DNA of 34,929 bases, taken from SFEL01 sp964392455 (GTDB taxonomy: Bacteria > Bacillota > Clostridia > Christensenellales > CAG-138). Of this stretch, positions 6,958 to 15,494 are shown piece by piece. The notes under the pieces are model-generated. The model was not told the origin of the DNA. It searched no databases and worked only from the letters and a program-made list of their open reading frames with translations. Numbering within the stretch: the first letter of the stretch is position 1; every line of letters starts with the position of its first letter. A program made the position numbers and the translations under genes. The DNA lies in NCBI GenBank assembly GCA_964392455.1, contig CAYMPG010000020.1, forward strand, positions 1 to 34,929. Reading direction: 5' to 3'.

Positions 6958-8664
6958 TCAGTGGCCGCCAAGGTAGCTGAAGCCCAGCATTATATAGAGC
7001 ACGCCAAATATGTATGGCATCATCATCTCCGCTGCCCCCGGGCTCTTTCTCAGGCCGTCTGTCATTACGATTATCTCTGCGCCGTATGCTCCTGCACCCA
7101 GTATATAGGCGGCAAACTTCAGCAGATGGTTGTATGGGCTCAGGGCAGGCACAGGCAGTATTGACAGCAGGAATATGGCTGCCGCAAGCATTGCAAGGGT
7201 ATTGCGTATGCCAAGGAAGGTGCGTATGGTCTTGCTCTTGTGATGATGGGTGGGAGGGTCCTGCACGATGTCCCTGTCATGCTCCACAAGGTGGGCCGCA
7301 CCCTCTGCAATATGCACCACGTCCTCAGCAAGCTCCTCCACCAGGCCGGGATGCTTTTCGTTGCTCACAGCGTCATCATGGAATTCGTGCTTTGCAATGG
7401 TCTGTATCACCGGCAGCATCACAAGGGACACCAGCCCTGCGGAAAAGCCCCCATTGTAAAGATTGAACCCGCCGTGCATGGATGAGGTTATGCCGGCTAT
7501 AAAAGCATGTATCATGCCAACTATCACGCCGTAAATATTGCCGTATCGCCCGGCAAGGGGGGCAAGGCCTGTAGCATAGCACACTGCTATGCAAAGATAC
7601 TGGCTATTCAGCGGCACGCCGGTTATCAGAGAATACACCCCGTACCCTACGAATACCGGCAGCATATTCCGGGTATTTGCGCCGTTGCCCGTCCAGCAGA
7701 GTACGGAAAGCAGCGCACCCACGGTGGCCCCGTTCATGGGGGCATCTATGAGGGCCATGTATGCAAGGGTCATAAGGCCCACCAGCCCCATATTTATAAG
7801 CACGGCAGGCACGCCAAATTCCGGCGCAAAGTCAATATCCAGCCCGGTATGCCGTCTCAGGGCTATGAATCTTTTAAGGCTGCCCCTTGAAAGCATCAGC
7901 CCGCTCACGCTTATCAGGGCGAATAGCCCTGCAAGAAAGGGATAAAACACCTCCGGCCGGTGGTCTCCCACCCGGCTCACTATGTGATAGCTGTGGCTCA
8001 GGCCAAAGGGCGCAAGGGCCGCCTCACGGTATATTGAAAGGAATATTATGCCTATAAGGCCCGCCGCAAGGCCCACATTATACAAATCGAACCCACGGTG
8101 CATGGTGCGGGTATGTGCGGCAACAGGGGTGATAACATAGCCTATTATGATGGCGCTAAGATACCCCAGCATTGCCCCGCCAAGATTAAAGCCATCGTAA
8201 AAGGCCAGCACGGATACCACAGGGGACAGGGCCGAGGCCTGTATCGGGTAAAGTATTATGCGGCGGAAGGGCTCCTTTTTGTGGAGGGAATACAGCAGCC
8301 CGCCCAGCACAAAGGGCAGCATGGTAAATACGGTTTTGCCGAAAAGTCCTATGCCCACCGAGAGGAAATACGCCCCAAATGCACCGCCCGAGGCCACAAA
8401 GCCGGATATTCTGTACAGCCCATAGGTAAACAGCCCGCATATCCCCGCATTTACAAGGGCGGCATTAAGCCCGCCAATCAGGGTATAATCCGTTACAAGG
8501 GGGGCAGGGCAGGTGATTATGCGCCACAGCCCCTTTGGAAGCTCCGCTATATCGCCGCAAAGCAGCCCTGCCAGAACAAAGGCCAGGGCAAACAGCAGCA
8601 TTGTATTCATTATGATATTGTGGTAATGGAGCGCAGTATGGCCGGGCAGTCTCTTGCTCTGCAT
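6958..8664 (-). CDS. DUF1576 polytopic membrane protein
   Basis: This 568-residue hydrophobic protein matches the DUF1576 family. It has many membrane segments arranged as two similar halves. Each half contains an internally repeated RGFDLYNVGLAAGLI / GGFNLYNGGFSAGLV motif, near residues 190 and 400. A cytoplasmic-looking charged stretch of about 45 residues with acidic residues and histidines follows near 430-475, before the last helices. The inverted or repeated halves suggest a transporter or channel, but no substrate is known. The start ATG at 8664 follows GGAGG closely. It is monocistronic, with its own promoter and a terminator shared with rpsR. Confidence 0.8.
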   Translation of the reverse strand: MQSKRLPGHTALHYHNIIMNTMLLFALAFVLAGLLCGDIAELPKGLWRIITCPAPLVTDYTLIGGLNAALVNAGICGLFTYGLYRISGFVASGGAFGAYFLSVGIGLFGKTVFTMLPFVLGGLLYSLHKKEPFRRIILYPIQASALSPVVSVLAFYDGFNLGGAMLGYLSAIIIGYVITPVAAHTRTMHRGFDLYNVGLAAGLIGIIFLSIYREAALAPFGLSHSYHIVSRVGDHRPEVFYPFLAGLFALISVSGLMLSRGSLKRFIALRRHTGLDIDFAPEFGVPAVLINMGLVGLMTLAYMALIDAPMNGATVGALLSVLCWTGNGANTRNMLPVFVGYGVYSLITGVPLNSQYLCIAVCYATGLAPLAGRYGNIYGVIVGMIHAFIAGITSSMHGGFNLYNGGFSAGLVSLVMLPVIQTIAKHEFHDDAVSNEKHPGLVEELAEDVVHIAEGAAHLVEHDRDIVQDPPTHHHKSKTIRTFLGIRNTLAMLAAAIFLLSILPVPALSPYNHLLKFAAYILGAGAYGAEIIVMTDGLRKSPGAAEMMMPYIFGVLYIMLGFSYLGGH

Positions 8665-8726
8665 GGGTCCTCCGGTATAAAGAAATGTTTTTGCCGAAAA
8701 AACACTTAAAAGTACTTCTTTTGGAT

Positions 8727-8756
8727 ATTATACCGTACCCCACCCATCCCTGCCAA
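8727..8756 (-). promoter_or_regulatory. Promoter of the DUF1576 gene
   Basis: Read on the minus strand: TTGGCA (8756-8751), an 18-base spacer, TATAAT (8732-8727). The predicted transcript begins about 55 bases ahead of the start codon. Confidence 0.65.
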
Positions 8757-8827
8757 CAGGATATTAACGGACTTTTTATATATTTTTCAGTTTTATTTAC
8801 CGGCCCAGCCTGCGTATTCCTCCCATG

Positions 8828-9598
8828 CTAAAATATGCTGCCGGCGCAGATAAGAGAGCCTGCCAGATCCTCCCGGTAAAGGGTATCTCCCTTTATAAGG
8901 CTGTTTATCACCACACGGCCGCTGCTGCCGGATGCGTGTATGTATTTCCCCTCCCCAAGATACAGGGCCATATGGCCGGGAAAATATAAAAGATCTCCCT
9001 CCGCCCCGCAGTCAAGGGGTATGCTGTGGACAGGGTAGCCGGGCTGAATCGAGGCATTGCGGTATATGGCTACCCCATTCAATAGATAGGCGCAGTGACA
9101 TAGCCCGCTGCAATCCACCCCTGCGGGGGTGCGTCCGCCCCATTTATAGGGCACGCCAAGGTACTCCATTGCGGTATTGGCTATGTTTTTCCTGAGCGCC
9201 TCCGCCATGAGCCGTGGCGTGCGCCGAATGACCAGGGCGGCTGAGCGCATATATCCCCTGCCTCCCCCTATGAGCCTTATCTCGGCCCATCCATCCTGCT
9301 CCGCCCTCTGCTCCACCAGTGCGCCCCGGGGCAGGGTCAGCAGCACCCGGGCCTTAATATCCGCCTGCTCATGCACGTGCCCAAAGGGCAGGCCCACCGC
9401 AGCCGGGCTCTGCTCATACTGCCAATCTGCAAGCTGCCGCCGCCTTATGCAGCTTTCGTAGCCGTAGCTCATGCGTATGCGGCAAAATTCCCCCATGTCC
9501 TGTATTATTTCCGCCTGCTGGCCATACCAGGCCTCATCGTCAAGCTCAGCAGAATATGGCTCCCTGTAAAGGGGCGCAGCGGGATGATCTATCAGCAT
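8828..9598 (-). CDS. NlpC/P60 cell-wall peptidase with SH3-like region
   Basis: The product (256 residues from ATG 9598) has an N-terminal part with SH3-like segments (about 20-145). It then has an NlpC/P60 domain: YLGVPYKWGGRTPAGVDCSG carries the catalytic cysteine, GDLLYFPGHMALYLG the catalytic histidine, and KYIHASGSSGRVV the third polar position (His). Such enzymes cut D-gamma-glutamyl-meso-diaminopimelate or related peptide bonds in peptidoglycan. No signal peptide is seen, so it may act on cytoplasmic muropeptides, like YkfC-type enzymes, or be exported by another route. An in-frame extension to 9787 overlaps the end of mreB and was discarded, because AGGAGGA lies six bases before the chosen ATG. 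It sits 118 bases downstream of mreB, separated by a terminator. Confidence 0.85.
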   Translation of the reverse strand: MLIDHPAAPLYREPYSAELDDEAWYGQQAEIIQDMGEFCRIRMSYGYESCIRRRQLADWQYEQSPAAVGLPFGHVHEQADIKARVLLTLPRGALVEQRAEQDGWAEIRLIGGGRGYMRSAALVIRRTPRLMAEALRKNIANTAMEYLGVPYKWGGRTPAGVDCSGLCHCAYLLNGVAIYRNASIQPGYPVHSIPLDCGAEGDLLYFPGHMALYLGEGKYIHASGSSGRVVINSLIKGDTLYREDLAGSLICAGSIF

Positions 9599-9664
9599 AG
9601 GCTCCTCCTGTTTTTTTCTAATACATATGCCAGGGCATTGCCCCGTATACAGCGACTCCTGTAT

Positions 9665-9700
9665 AAAGCAAAAGCCGCCGGGAGCAGCGCTCCCGGCGGC
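9665..9700 (-). terminator. Terminator after mreB
   Basis: A 12-base perfect GC-rich stem (GCCGCCGGGAGC and its complement) has a three-base loop. On the minus strand it is followed by TTTTGCTTTAT. It lies just after the mreB stop and ahead of the NlpC/P60 gene. Confidence 0.9.
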
Positions 9701-9716
9701 AACGTGTGTATGAGGT

Positions 9717-10769
9717 TTATTGGTTGGAGGGGAAGTCGAAATACTCGCCCCGCTTGTAATCGTAAACTGCGCCATTTGAGAAGGCATCGATATTTTCCAG
9801 CACCTTGCCTGTGCCTATTGCCACGCAGGATATGGGATCCTCTGCCACATAGCAGGGCACCTTGGTATGCTCGGCAATGAACTTATCCATGCCGTAAAGC
9901 AGTGCGCCGCCGCCGGTAAGGCATATGCCGTTTTCCGTAATATCGCTGGCAAGCTCAGGGGGAGTGCGCTCAAACAGGCCCTTTACGCTTTCAAGTATCA
10001 TCTGAAGGGGCTCCTCAAGGGCCTCTATCATCTCATTTGAGCCTATTACCAGCGCCTGGGGCAGGCCGGATACAAGGTTTCTGCCCTTAACGTCTATAAA
10101 GAGCTGCTCCTTGCGGGGGTATGCGGAGCCTATGCGTATTTTTATTTCCTCAGCGGTGCGCTCACCGATGAGCAGGTTGTGCTTTTTACGCATATAGCGC
10201 ACTATTGCATCATCAAACTTATCGCCGGCTATCTTGATGGAATCTGACAGCACTGCGCCGCCAAGGGACAGTATTGCCACATCGCTGGTGCCGCCGCCGA
10301 TGTCAAGTATCATGTTGCCCCGGGGAGCGGATATATCTATGCCTGCGCCTATTGCTGCGGCTATGGGCTCCTCGATAAGGTAGGTATGGCGGGCGCCGGC
10401 CTCCTCGGTAGCGTCTATTACAGAGCGCTTCTCCACCTCGGTGACACCGGAGGGCACGCAGACCACTACCCTGGGCTTGAAGAATATGCGCCTGCCTACT
10501 ACCTTGCGAAGGAAGTGATTAAGAAGGCGCTCGGTAATATCGTAATTTGAAATGACGCCATCCCTCAGGGGTCGCATGGCTACGATATTGCCGGGGGTAC
10601 GGCCTATCATGCGGCGGGCCTCCTCGCCTATGGCAAGGATATTGCCCGTTACCTTTTCCACCGCCACTACTGACGGCTCCCTCAGTACTATTCCCTTGCC
10701 CCTAACGTACACCAGTACGCTTGCAGTGCCAAGGTCGATACCCACGTCGCTGAATTCTAAAAATCCCAT
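9717..10769 (-). CDS. mreB: MreB/Mbl actin-like cell-shape protein
   Basis: This 350-residue protein is a bacterial actin of the MreB family. It has phosphate-binding segments GIDLGTASVLVYV (near residue 10) and LDIGGGTSDVAIL (about 160), an adenosine motif LTGGGALLYGMD (about 290), and conserved PRVVVCVPSGVTEVEKR and EEPIAAAIGAG. It polymerises under the membrane and guides the cell-wall elongation machinery, which implies a rod-shaped cell. Length is close to the family norm. It is not followed by mreC and mreD, so it may be an Mbl-type or stand-alone paralogue. The gene starts at ATG 10769, six bases after GGAGG, and has its own promoter and terminator. Confidence 0.95.
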   Translation of the reverse strand: MGFLEFSDVGIDLGTASVLVYVRGKGIVLREPSVVAVEKVTGNILAIGEEARRMIGRTPGNIVAMRPLRDGVISNYDITERLLNHFLRKVVGRRIFFKPRVVVCVPSGVTEVEKRSVIDATEEAGARHTYLIEEPIAAAIGAGIDISAPRGNMILDIGGGTSDVAILSLGGAVLSDSIKIAGDKFDDAIVRYMRKKHNLLIGERTAEEIKIRIGSAYPRKEQLFIDVKGRNLVSGLPQALVIGSNEMIEALEEPLQMILESVKGLFERTPPELASDITENGICLTGGGALLYGMDKFIAEHTKVPCYVAEDPISCVAIGTGKVLENIDAFSNGAVYDYKRGEYFDFPSNQ

Positions 10770-10863
10770 CTATATCCTCCGTGGCGGCAATATACCGCCT
10801 GTATACCGTAAGCTTGCATACGGCCGCGCCCATACGGCGGCCATAAATCCACATTTACGACTT

Positions 10864-10892
10864 ATTGTATCATTCTACCACAACGATAACAA
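10864..10892 (-). promoter_or_regulatory. Promoter of mreB
   Basis: Minus-strand TTGTTA (10892-10887), a 17-base spacer and TACAAT (10869-10864). The leader is about 90 bases. Confidence 0.6.
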
Positions 10893-10953
10893 TAGTGACA
10901 TAAAATAAATTTGAATAAATTTTAAAGATTTAGTCAACAATTATTCTCCCGTA

Positions 10954-10983
10954 TTGCTGTACCCGGCAGCAATAATATATAAT
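10954..10983 (+). promoter_or_regulatory. Promoter of the sortase gene
   Basis: TTGCTG at 10954, an 18-base spacer and a perfect TATAAT at 10978-10983, leaving a short leader before the GTG start at 11021. Confidence 0.65.
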
Positions 10984-11020
10984 GTAGCAAAATCTCCGGG
11001 GGAAAGGAGGCACACACCCT

Positions 11021-11791
11021 GTGAAAATAATACCATTGATGCTTATGCTGCTCATGCTATCTGGCTGCGCTGCCGAAAGCCCCTCCCCCGTTACCGTGGT
11101 GGTGGAGGAGCCTGCCCCTGCCTCCGCCCTTTTCACCCCTGCCCCCGCTTCCTCAGAGGAATGCTACCCCGTGGATGAGCTGGATGGGGTGGCAGGAGCC
11201 TACGATACCCTCCCTGCCCACGCTACCTATGAGGAGGCCCGCTCCGCCAATCCCCACGTAATGGGCTGGCTGTCAGTAAGCGGCACCGCCATAGACTATC
11301 CCGTGCTCCGCACCGACAACAATGACTTTTACCTTACCCACGATGCAGAGGGCAATGACAGCAAATATGGTGCCATATTCATGGATTACCGCAATGGGGA
11401 TCCCTCCATGCAGCGGCACATCATAATATACGGCCACAATATGAAAAACGGCACCATGTTTCACGACCTGGTAAACTACAAGCAGCAGGATTTCTTTGAG
11501 CAAAACCGTCTTGTGACCCTGCTATGGGATGATATGGATACCCAGTGGGAAGTATTCTGCGCCTATATTGTGGAGCCTGATACCATCTACCCCATCAAGA
11601 CCGCCTTTACCGATGGGGAGGATTTTGCCGCCAGCATGAATGACATTGCTAAATACGCCAATACCGTATCCCCCTCGGTGGTGGACAGCACCATCACCAT
11701 CCAGCCCAGCGATCAGGTGCTTTCCCTCGTCACCTGCACCTATGAATACGACGACTCCCGCTATGTGGTAATGGCCCGGCGGATAAAATGA
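11021..11791 (+). CDS. Class B sortase with lipoprotein-type signal
   Basis: The 256-residue protein carries a class B sortase domain (about residues 75-256). The catalytic His139 lies in IIYGHNMKNG, Cys239 in LVTCTYEY and Arg247 in DDSRYVVMARR. Sortases attach surface proteins to peptidoglycan or link pilins by transpeptidation. The N-terminus MKIIPLMLMLLMLSGCAAES is a short lipoprotein signal with lipobox L-S-G-C (Cys16), followed by a Pro/Ala/Ser-rich linker. Most sortases are held by an uncleaved transmembrane helix, so lipid anchoring would be unusual. The GTG start follows AGGAGG by ten bases. No LPxTG- or NPQTN-type substrate is in the window, so it is presumably a stand-alone enzyme. 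Confidence 0.9.
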   Translation: MKIIPLMLMLLMLSGCAAESPSPVTVVVEEPAPASALFTPAPASSEECYPVDELDGVAGAYDTLPAHATYEEARSANPHVMGWLSVSGTAIDYPVLRTDNNDFYLTHDAEGNDSKYGAIFMDYRNGDPSMQRHIIIYGHNMKNGTMFHDLVNYKQQDFFEQNRLVTLLWDDMDTQWEVFCAYIVEPDTIYPIKTAFTDGEDFAASMNDIAKYANTVSPSVVDSTITIQPSDQVLSLVTCTYEYDDSRYVVMARRIK

Positions 11792-11860
11792 CCGCCGGAA
11801 TAAGCACATATGTAATACATACGTATATAATGAAAGAAGCCGCCCATTTCAGGCGGCAGC

Positions 11861-11888
11861 ATCCGTATCCATATGGTACGGATTTTTT
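11861..11888 (+). terminator. Terminator after the sortase gene
   Basis: ATCCGTA pairs with TACGGAT around TCCATATGG and is followed by T6. A second small hairpin (GCCGCC / GGCGGC) lies immediately upstream at about 11839-11857. Confidence 0.8.
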
Positions 11889-11923
11889 ATATAATACGAA
11901 ATAATACGAAGGTAAGCATAAAC

Positions 11924-11966
11924 AGCCCGCCGGCTTATTCTCCCCATAAGGAGCTGCCGGCGGGCT
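11924..11966 (-). terminator. Hairpin closing the leftward purine operon
   Basis: Eleven-base GC-rich arms (AGCCCGCCGGC and complement) enclose an inner CTTAT/ATAAG stem. It lies 40 bases beyond the stop of the last gene in the leftward operon. The T-tract on that strand is weak, so termination efficiency is uncertain. Confidence 0.6.
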
Positions 11967-12005
11967 TGCTTCATTATAATATTTAATGTAAATATGTGCG
12001 CCTGC

Positions 12006-12224
12006 TTACCTTGAGTATTTCTTCTTTGCAATGCTTCCCCCGATAAACGCAATTATGCAGGGGATAAGGAATTCCACAGCCCTTTGGAGCAGGAATACAT
12101 AAAAGGGGACAGACCCATTCATGCCGTCATACTTAAGATAATCCGCTCCCAGCCTCACGGCAAATCCTATCAGCAAAAGTATACATATGCCGTACAGCAG
12201 TTTATGTACATTCTCTTTTTTCAT
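12006..12224 (-). CDS. Small two-helix membrane protein at the end of the purine operon
   Basis: This 72-residue protein starts MKKENVHKLL and has two predicted membrane helices (about 10-27 and 43-63), joined by a loop with DYLKYDG, and a basic tail KKKYSR. I do not recognise a named family. Its ribosome binding site GGAGGGG lies next to the stop codon of the preceding 8-oxoguanine deaminase, so translation is probably coupled and it belongs to the same transcript. An in-frame start nine codons earlier overlaps the deaminase and lacks a good site. Position suggests a role linked to purine use, for example as a membrane partner or small accessory to an unlinked transporter, but this is inference only. 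Confidence 0.7.
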   Translation of the reverse strand: MKKENVHKLLYGICILLLIGFAVRLGADYLKYDGMNGSVPFYVFLLQRAVEFLIPCIIAFIGGSIAKKKYSR

Positions 12225-12240
12225 CCTCATCCCCTCCAAG

Positions 12241-13596
12241 CTATTTGCCAAGGTACTGGCTTATCTTTCTCCCGGCTTCAAGGGAGAGGGCTTCCTCATC
12301 CAGGGTGCATATGCGGCCGTTTTTCACTGTGATTTTGCCGTTTACCACGGTATAATCCACCGCTCCCCTGAGCCCCACCGTACACAGCATGCTGCCCGGG
12401 TCATAGCAGGCCCCGGCAAGCTCTATACGGCGGCTGTCCACCATAAACATATCGGCGCATTTGCCCTGGGCTATGCTGCCTATATCCTCCCTGCCAAGCA
12501 GGGATGCGCTGCCCACGGTGGCCATCTTTAGGATATCGTAGCCGGTGGGGGCGTCCGCTCCGGAATTGAGCCTGTGCAGCAGGTATGCCACCCTCATTTC
12601 CTCAAGGAGGCTGCTGCCGTCATTGCTGGCGCTGCCATCCACCGCCAGCCCCACCTTTACCCCAAGCCTCAGCATCTCAGGTATGCGGGCAATGCCGCTG
12701 GAAAGCTTCATATTGGATATGGGGCAGTGAGCCACACCTGTGCCGGTATCCGCAAGGGCCATAAGCTCATCGGTATTAAAGTGTATGCCATGGGCATACC
12801 ATACATCCGGCCCGGCCCAGCCCAGGGATTCCATGTATGCAAAGGGCCGCATGCCATACCGCTCAAGGGTATAGTTTTCCTCGTCCTTCGTTTCGCACAG
12901 ATGGGTATGCAGCCGCACATTGTACTGCCGGGCAAGTATTGCGCTCTGCCTGAGCAGCTCCCCGCTTACCGAGAAGGGAGAGCAGGGGGCCAGCACTATC
13001 TGAGACATGGAGCCCACAGATGGGTCATGGTACCTTTCTATGAGGGCGGCGCTGTCTGCAAGTATCTCGTCAATGGTCTGCACCACGCTGTCAGGGGGCA
13101 GCCCTCCGTCCTTTTTGGAAAGATCCATGCTGCCGCGGGAGGCGTGCATACGCATACCCAGCTCCCTTGCCGCCCCAAGCTGGGCGCCTATCAGGTCGCC
13201 CTGACCGGCGGGAAATACATAATGATGGTCAAAGCAGGTGGTGCAGCCGTTTTTCATCAGCTCGCCCATGCCTGTAAGGGAAGAAAGGCGCACCGCCTCA
13301 CAGTCAAGGTTTTTCCATATTTCATAAAGGTACCTGAGCCAGTCAAACAGCTCAAAGCCCTGCACCTCAGGCAGATTTCTTGAAAACTGCTGATAAAGGT
13401 GATGATGGGTATTCACAAGGCCCGGGTAGCATATAAGCTGGGTGCCGTCTATCACCTCATCCGCCTGAACAGCCAGCCCCCTGCCTATTTCCCTTATAAA
13501 CCCATCCTCGCAGTATACATCTGCGCCGGACAGTATCCTGTCCTCCTCATCGCAGGTGACCAGGGACTTTATGTTTTTTATTAGCAGCGATGCCAT
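12241..13596 (-). CDS. 8-oxoguanine deaminase-like amidohydrolase
   Basis: The 451-residue product is a metal-dependent amidohydrolase of the TrzN/AtzB/8-oxoguanine deaminase branch. Metal ligands are seen in GLVNTHHHLYQ (near residue 65), the HTHLCET block (about 231), YAHGIHF (about 268) and VDGSASNDGSSLLEEMR (about 317). The VDGSASND block and the TCFDHHYVFP segment are typical of 8-oxoguanine deaminase, which converts 8-oxoguanine to urate and ammonia. SsnA-type or chlorohydrolase-type function is an alternative. It is the fourth gene of the leftward operon, 33 bases after guaD, with GGAGG eight bases before ATG at 13596. Linkage to guanine deaminase and to a purine-type riboswitch supports a purine substrate. 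Confidence 0.8.
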   Translation of the reverse strand: MASLLIKNIKSLVTCDEEDRILSGADVYCEDGFIREIGRGLAVQADEVIDGTQLICYPGLVNTHHHLYQQFSRNLPEVQGFELFDWLRYLYEIWKNLDCEAVRLSSLTGMGELMKNGCTTCFDHHYVFPAGQGDLIGAQLGAARELGMRMHASRGSMDLSKKDGGLPPDSVVQTIDEILADSAALIERYHDPSVGSMSQIVLAPCSPFSVSGELLRQSAILARQYNVRLHTHLCETKDEENYTLERYGMRPFAYMESLGWAGPDVWYAHGIHFNTDELMALADTGTGVAHCPISNMKLSSGIARIPEMLRLGVKVGLAVDGSASNDGSSLLEEMRVAYLLHRLNSGADAPTGYDILKMATVGSASLLGREDIGSIAQGKCADMFMVDSRRIELAGACYDPGSMLCTVGLRGAVDYTVVNGKITVKNGRICTLDEEALSLEAGRKISQYLGK

Positions 13597-13629
13597 TGCC
13601 TTATCCTCCCGTATTATGCTCGTTGGGAA

Positions 13630-14898
13630 CTATACCCTTCTTATGCCCTCGGTGTATACCGCCTTTACGCAGGCGGGGCTGAATTGATAAAGTATCCTTT
13701 CCAGCCGGCGCTCCAGCGTTATGCCGGGATTAAGGGGGAAGTCACTGTCATCCAGCACCAGCGCATGGAGCTTATCCCCCGCCCCAAAGCCGGGCTTTGC
13801 GCCGAAATACTCCTGACCTGCGCCGGTAATAAGATAAAATGCATCGGCAAAGGTAAGGAAGGCCTCCTTCTTGCCGCTGAACAGCCATCTGAGCCGGGAT
13901 GCCCGCACCGCATCCGCAGCGGCCTCCGCCATGGACAGCTTTGCGCCGCCCGCTATGTCAGAGCCCAGGCCCACCTTGAGCCCCTCCTGGAGCATTATCC
14001 TTACGGGGGCTATGCCTGAGGCAATGTTGGTATTGGAATCCGGGCAGTGTATAGCCCATACCCCTGCCTCCTTTATGGCCCTGCGCTCCTGCTCATCACA
14101 ATATACGCAATGGGCCATTACGGTGCCTTCCTTCCAGAGGCCGTATTTTGCATAGGCCTGATAATAATGGGTGCAATCCGGATGGAGCTGCTTTACCCAC
14201 TCTATTTCTTCTATATTTTCGCTCAGATGGGACTGGGTGGGCACCCTGGGGTTTTCTCTTGCTATCCTGCCCAGGCCCTCCATCAGCTCATCCGTGCAGG
14301 AGGGGATAAAGCGGGGGGTCAGCATGGGCTTTATAAGCTGCCTGTTTTGGTTTTCCTCCACCCAGCGGATGGTCTCGGAGATGGATTCTTCGGTGGTCTC
14401 CTGAAGGTTTTCCCCGCCGTTTCTGTCCATATTCACCTTGCCCACGTATCCGGTTATGCCCACGGCCTCCAGCTCATCCATCAGTATATTGGTGGCCGGC
14501 CTGTGGAGGCTGGAAAACATACATACCCTGGTGGTGCCCCTTATGATAAGCTCATGGGCCAGCTTTTTATATATGAGCCGCGCATAGTCCTCATTGGCAA
14601 AGCGCGCCTCGGTGGGGAATGCGTAGCTTTGCAGCCAGTCCAATAGCTGCAGATCCATTGCCATGCCCATCATGGGATACTGGGGCGCATGCAGGTGCAT
14701 ATCTGAAAATGAGGGGGTTATTATCCTGTCCCCTTGGTCCTCCACCGGCGCATTTGCGTATTCCTCAGGCAGGCTGCCGCTGAGCCCCCTTATGCGCTGG
14801 CCGTTCATAAGTACGTATCCGCCGGGCAGAGTGCTCAGCTCTCCCGCCCGTTCTGCCCATATTACGTTTCCCTTTATTGCCCAAAGGCCGCTATTCAT
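13630..14898 (-). CDS. guaD: Guanine deaminase
   Basis: This 422-residue amidohydrolase has guanine-deaminase signatures: SFSDMHLHAPQYPMMGMAMD (zinc-binding HxH, near residue 70), QSHLSENIEEI, MAHCVYCDEQE, HCPDSNTNIASG and LGSDIAGG (zinc-binding Asp). It hydrolyses guanine to xanthine and ammonia in the cytoplasm. The LQLLDWLQSYAFPTEARF segment is strongly conserved in the family. Its start ATG at 14898 is two bases after the mocA stop, with AAGGAG inside the end of mocA, so the two are translated in tandem. The xanthine made could pass to the xanthine dehydrogenase encoded on the divergent operon. Confidence 0.92.
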   Translation of the reverse strand: MNSGLWAIKGNVIWAERAGELSTLPGGYVLMNGQRIRGLSGSLPEEYANAPVEDQGDRIITPSFSDMHLHAPQYPMMGMAMDLQLLDWLQSYAFPTEARFANEDYARLIYKKLAHELIIRGTTRVCMFSSLHRPATNILMDELEAVGITGYVGKVNMDRNGGENLQETTEESISETIRWVEENQNRQLIKPMLTPRFIPSCTDELMEGLGRIARENPRVPTQSHLSENIEEIEWVKQLHPDCTHYYQAYAKYGLWKEGTVMAHCVYCDEQERRAIKEAGVWAIHCPDSNTNIASGIAPVRIMLQEGLKVGLGSDIAGGAKLSMAEAAADAVRASRLRWLFSGKKEAFLTFADAFYLITGAGQEYFGAKPGFGAGDKLHALVLDDSDFPLNPGITLERRLERILYQFSPACVKAVYTEGIRRV

Positions 14899-14900
14899 AG

Positions 14901-15494
14901 TCAGTTCTCCTTCTGCTTTTTTAGGTTATCCAGCTCCTCGGCGCTATCCGCATCGAAAAGCTCCAGCTGATTTTCCACCTGATACAGGCGCAGCCTGTCC
15001 TGATGGGCGCATATTACCATGCTGCCCCCAACGTCTCCCCTGAGCTCCCTCAGCTCCACAAAGGTATCCTTTGGAAATATCACAGGGTTTCCCCGCCGCT
15101 TTCCGTATGCCATGGCGGCTATGGAGGCAGGCTCCCGCCTGAAGAATTCTATCTGGGCCTGTACGCTGCTTTTTGTAAGCAGGGGCTGATCTGCCACCAT
15201 AAACATGGCCCCGTCCACCTGCCCTATGGCGTCAAGCCCCCGCCGTATGGTAAGGCTCACACCCTCCTCCGGGGCGCTGTTGAGCACCGGGATAAAGCCC
15301 CTGCGCTTTGCCATGGTCAGTATCTCAGGATACTGGCTCACCACCGCCACAGCACAGAATTCCCTATCCGGCACTGCCTCCATGGCCCTTTCCACAAGTG
15401 GAACGCCCTCATAAAGGGCCAGCAGCTTATTGCCGCCAAACCGTTTTGAATTTCCCGCCGCCATTATTATGCAGCCCAGGCGCAGCCTTTTCAT
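14901..15494 (-). CDS. mocA: Molybdenum cofactor cytidylyltransferase-like protein (MocA)
   Basis: The 197-residue product has the MobA/MocA nucleotidyltransferase fold: CIIMAAGNSKRFGGNKLL at the N-terminus, EEGVSLTIRRGL, the metal-binding MVADQPLLTK and the late RGNPVIF motif. MocA adds CMP to molybdopterin, producing the cytosine dinucleotide cofactor used by many molybdenum hydroxylases. Its start overlaps the hydA stop by four bases (ATGA). Placement within a purine operon opposite xdhABC strongly suggests that it matures the cofactor of that xanthine dehydrogenase. No yqeB, yqeC or xdhC-type insertion factor is seen here. Confidence 0.85.
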   Translation of the reverse strand: MKRLRLGCIIMAAGNSKRFGGNKLLALYEGVPLVERAMEAVPDREFCAVAVVSQYPEILTMAKRRGFIPVLNSAPEEGVSLTIRRGLDAIGQVDGAMFMVADQPLLTKSSVQAQIEFFRREPASIAAMAYGKRRGNPVIFPKDTFVELRELRGDVGGSMVICAHQDRLRLYQVENQLELFDADSAEELDNLKKQKEN

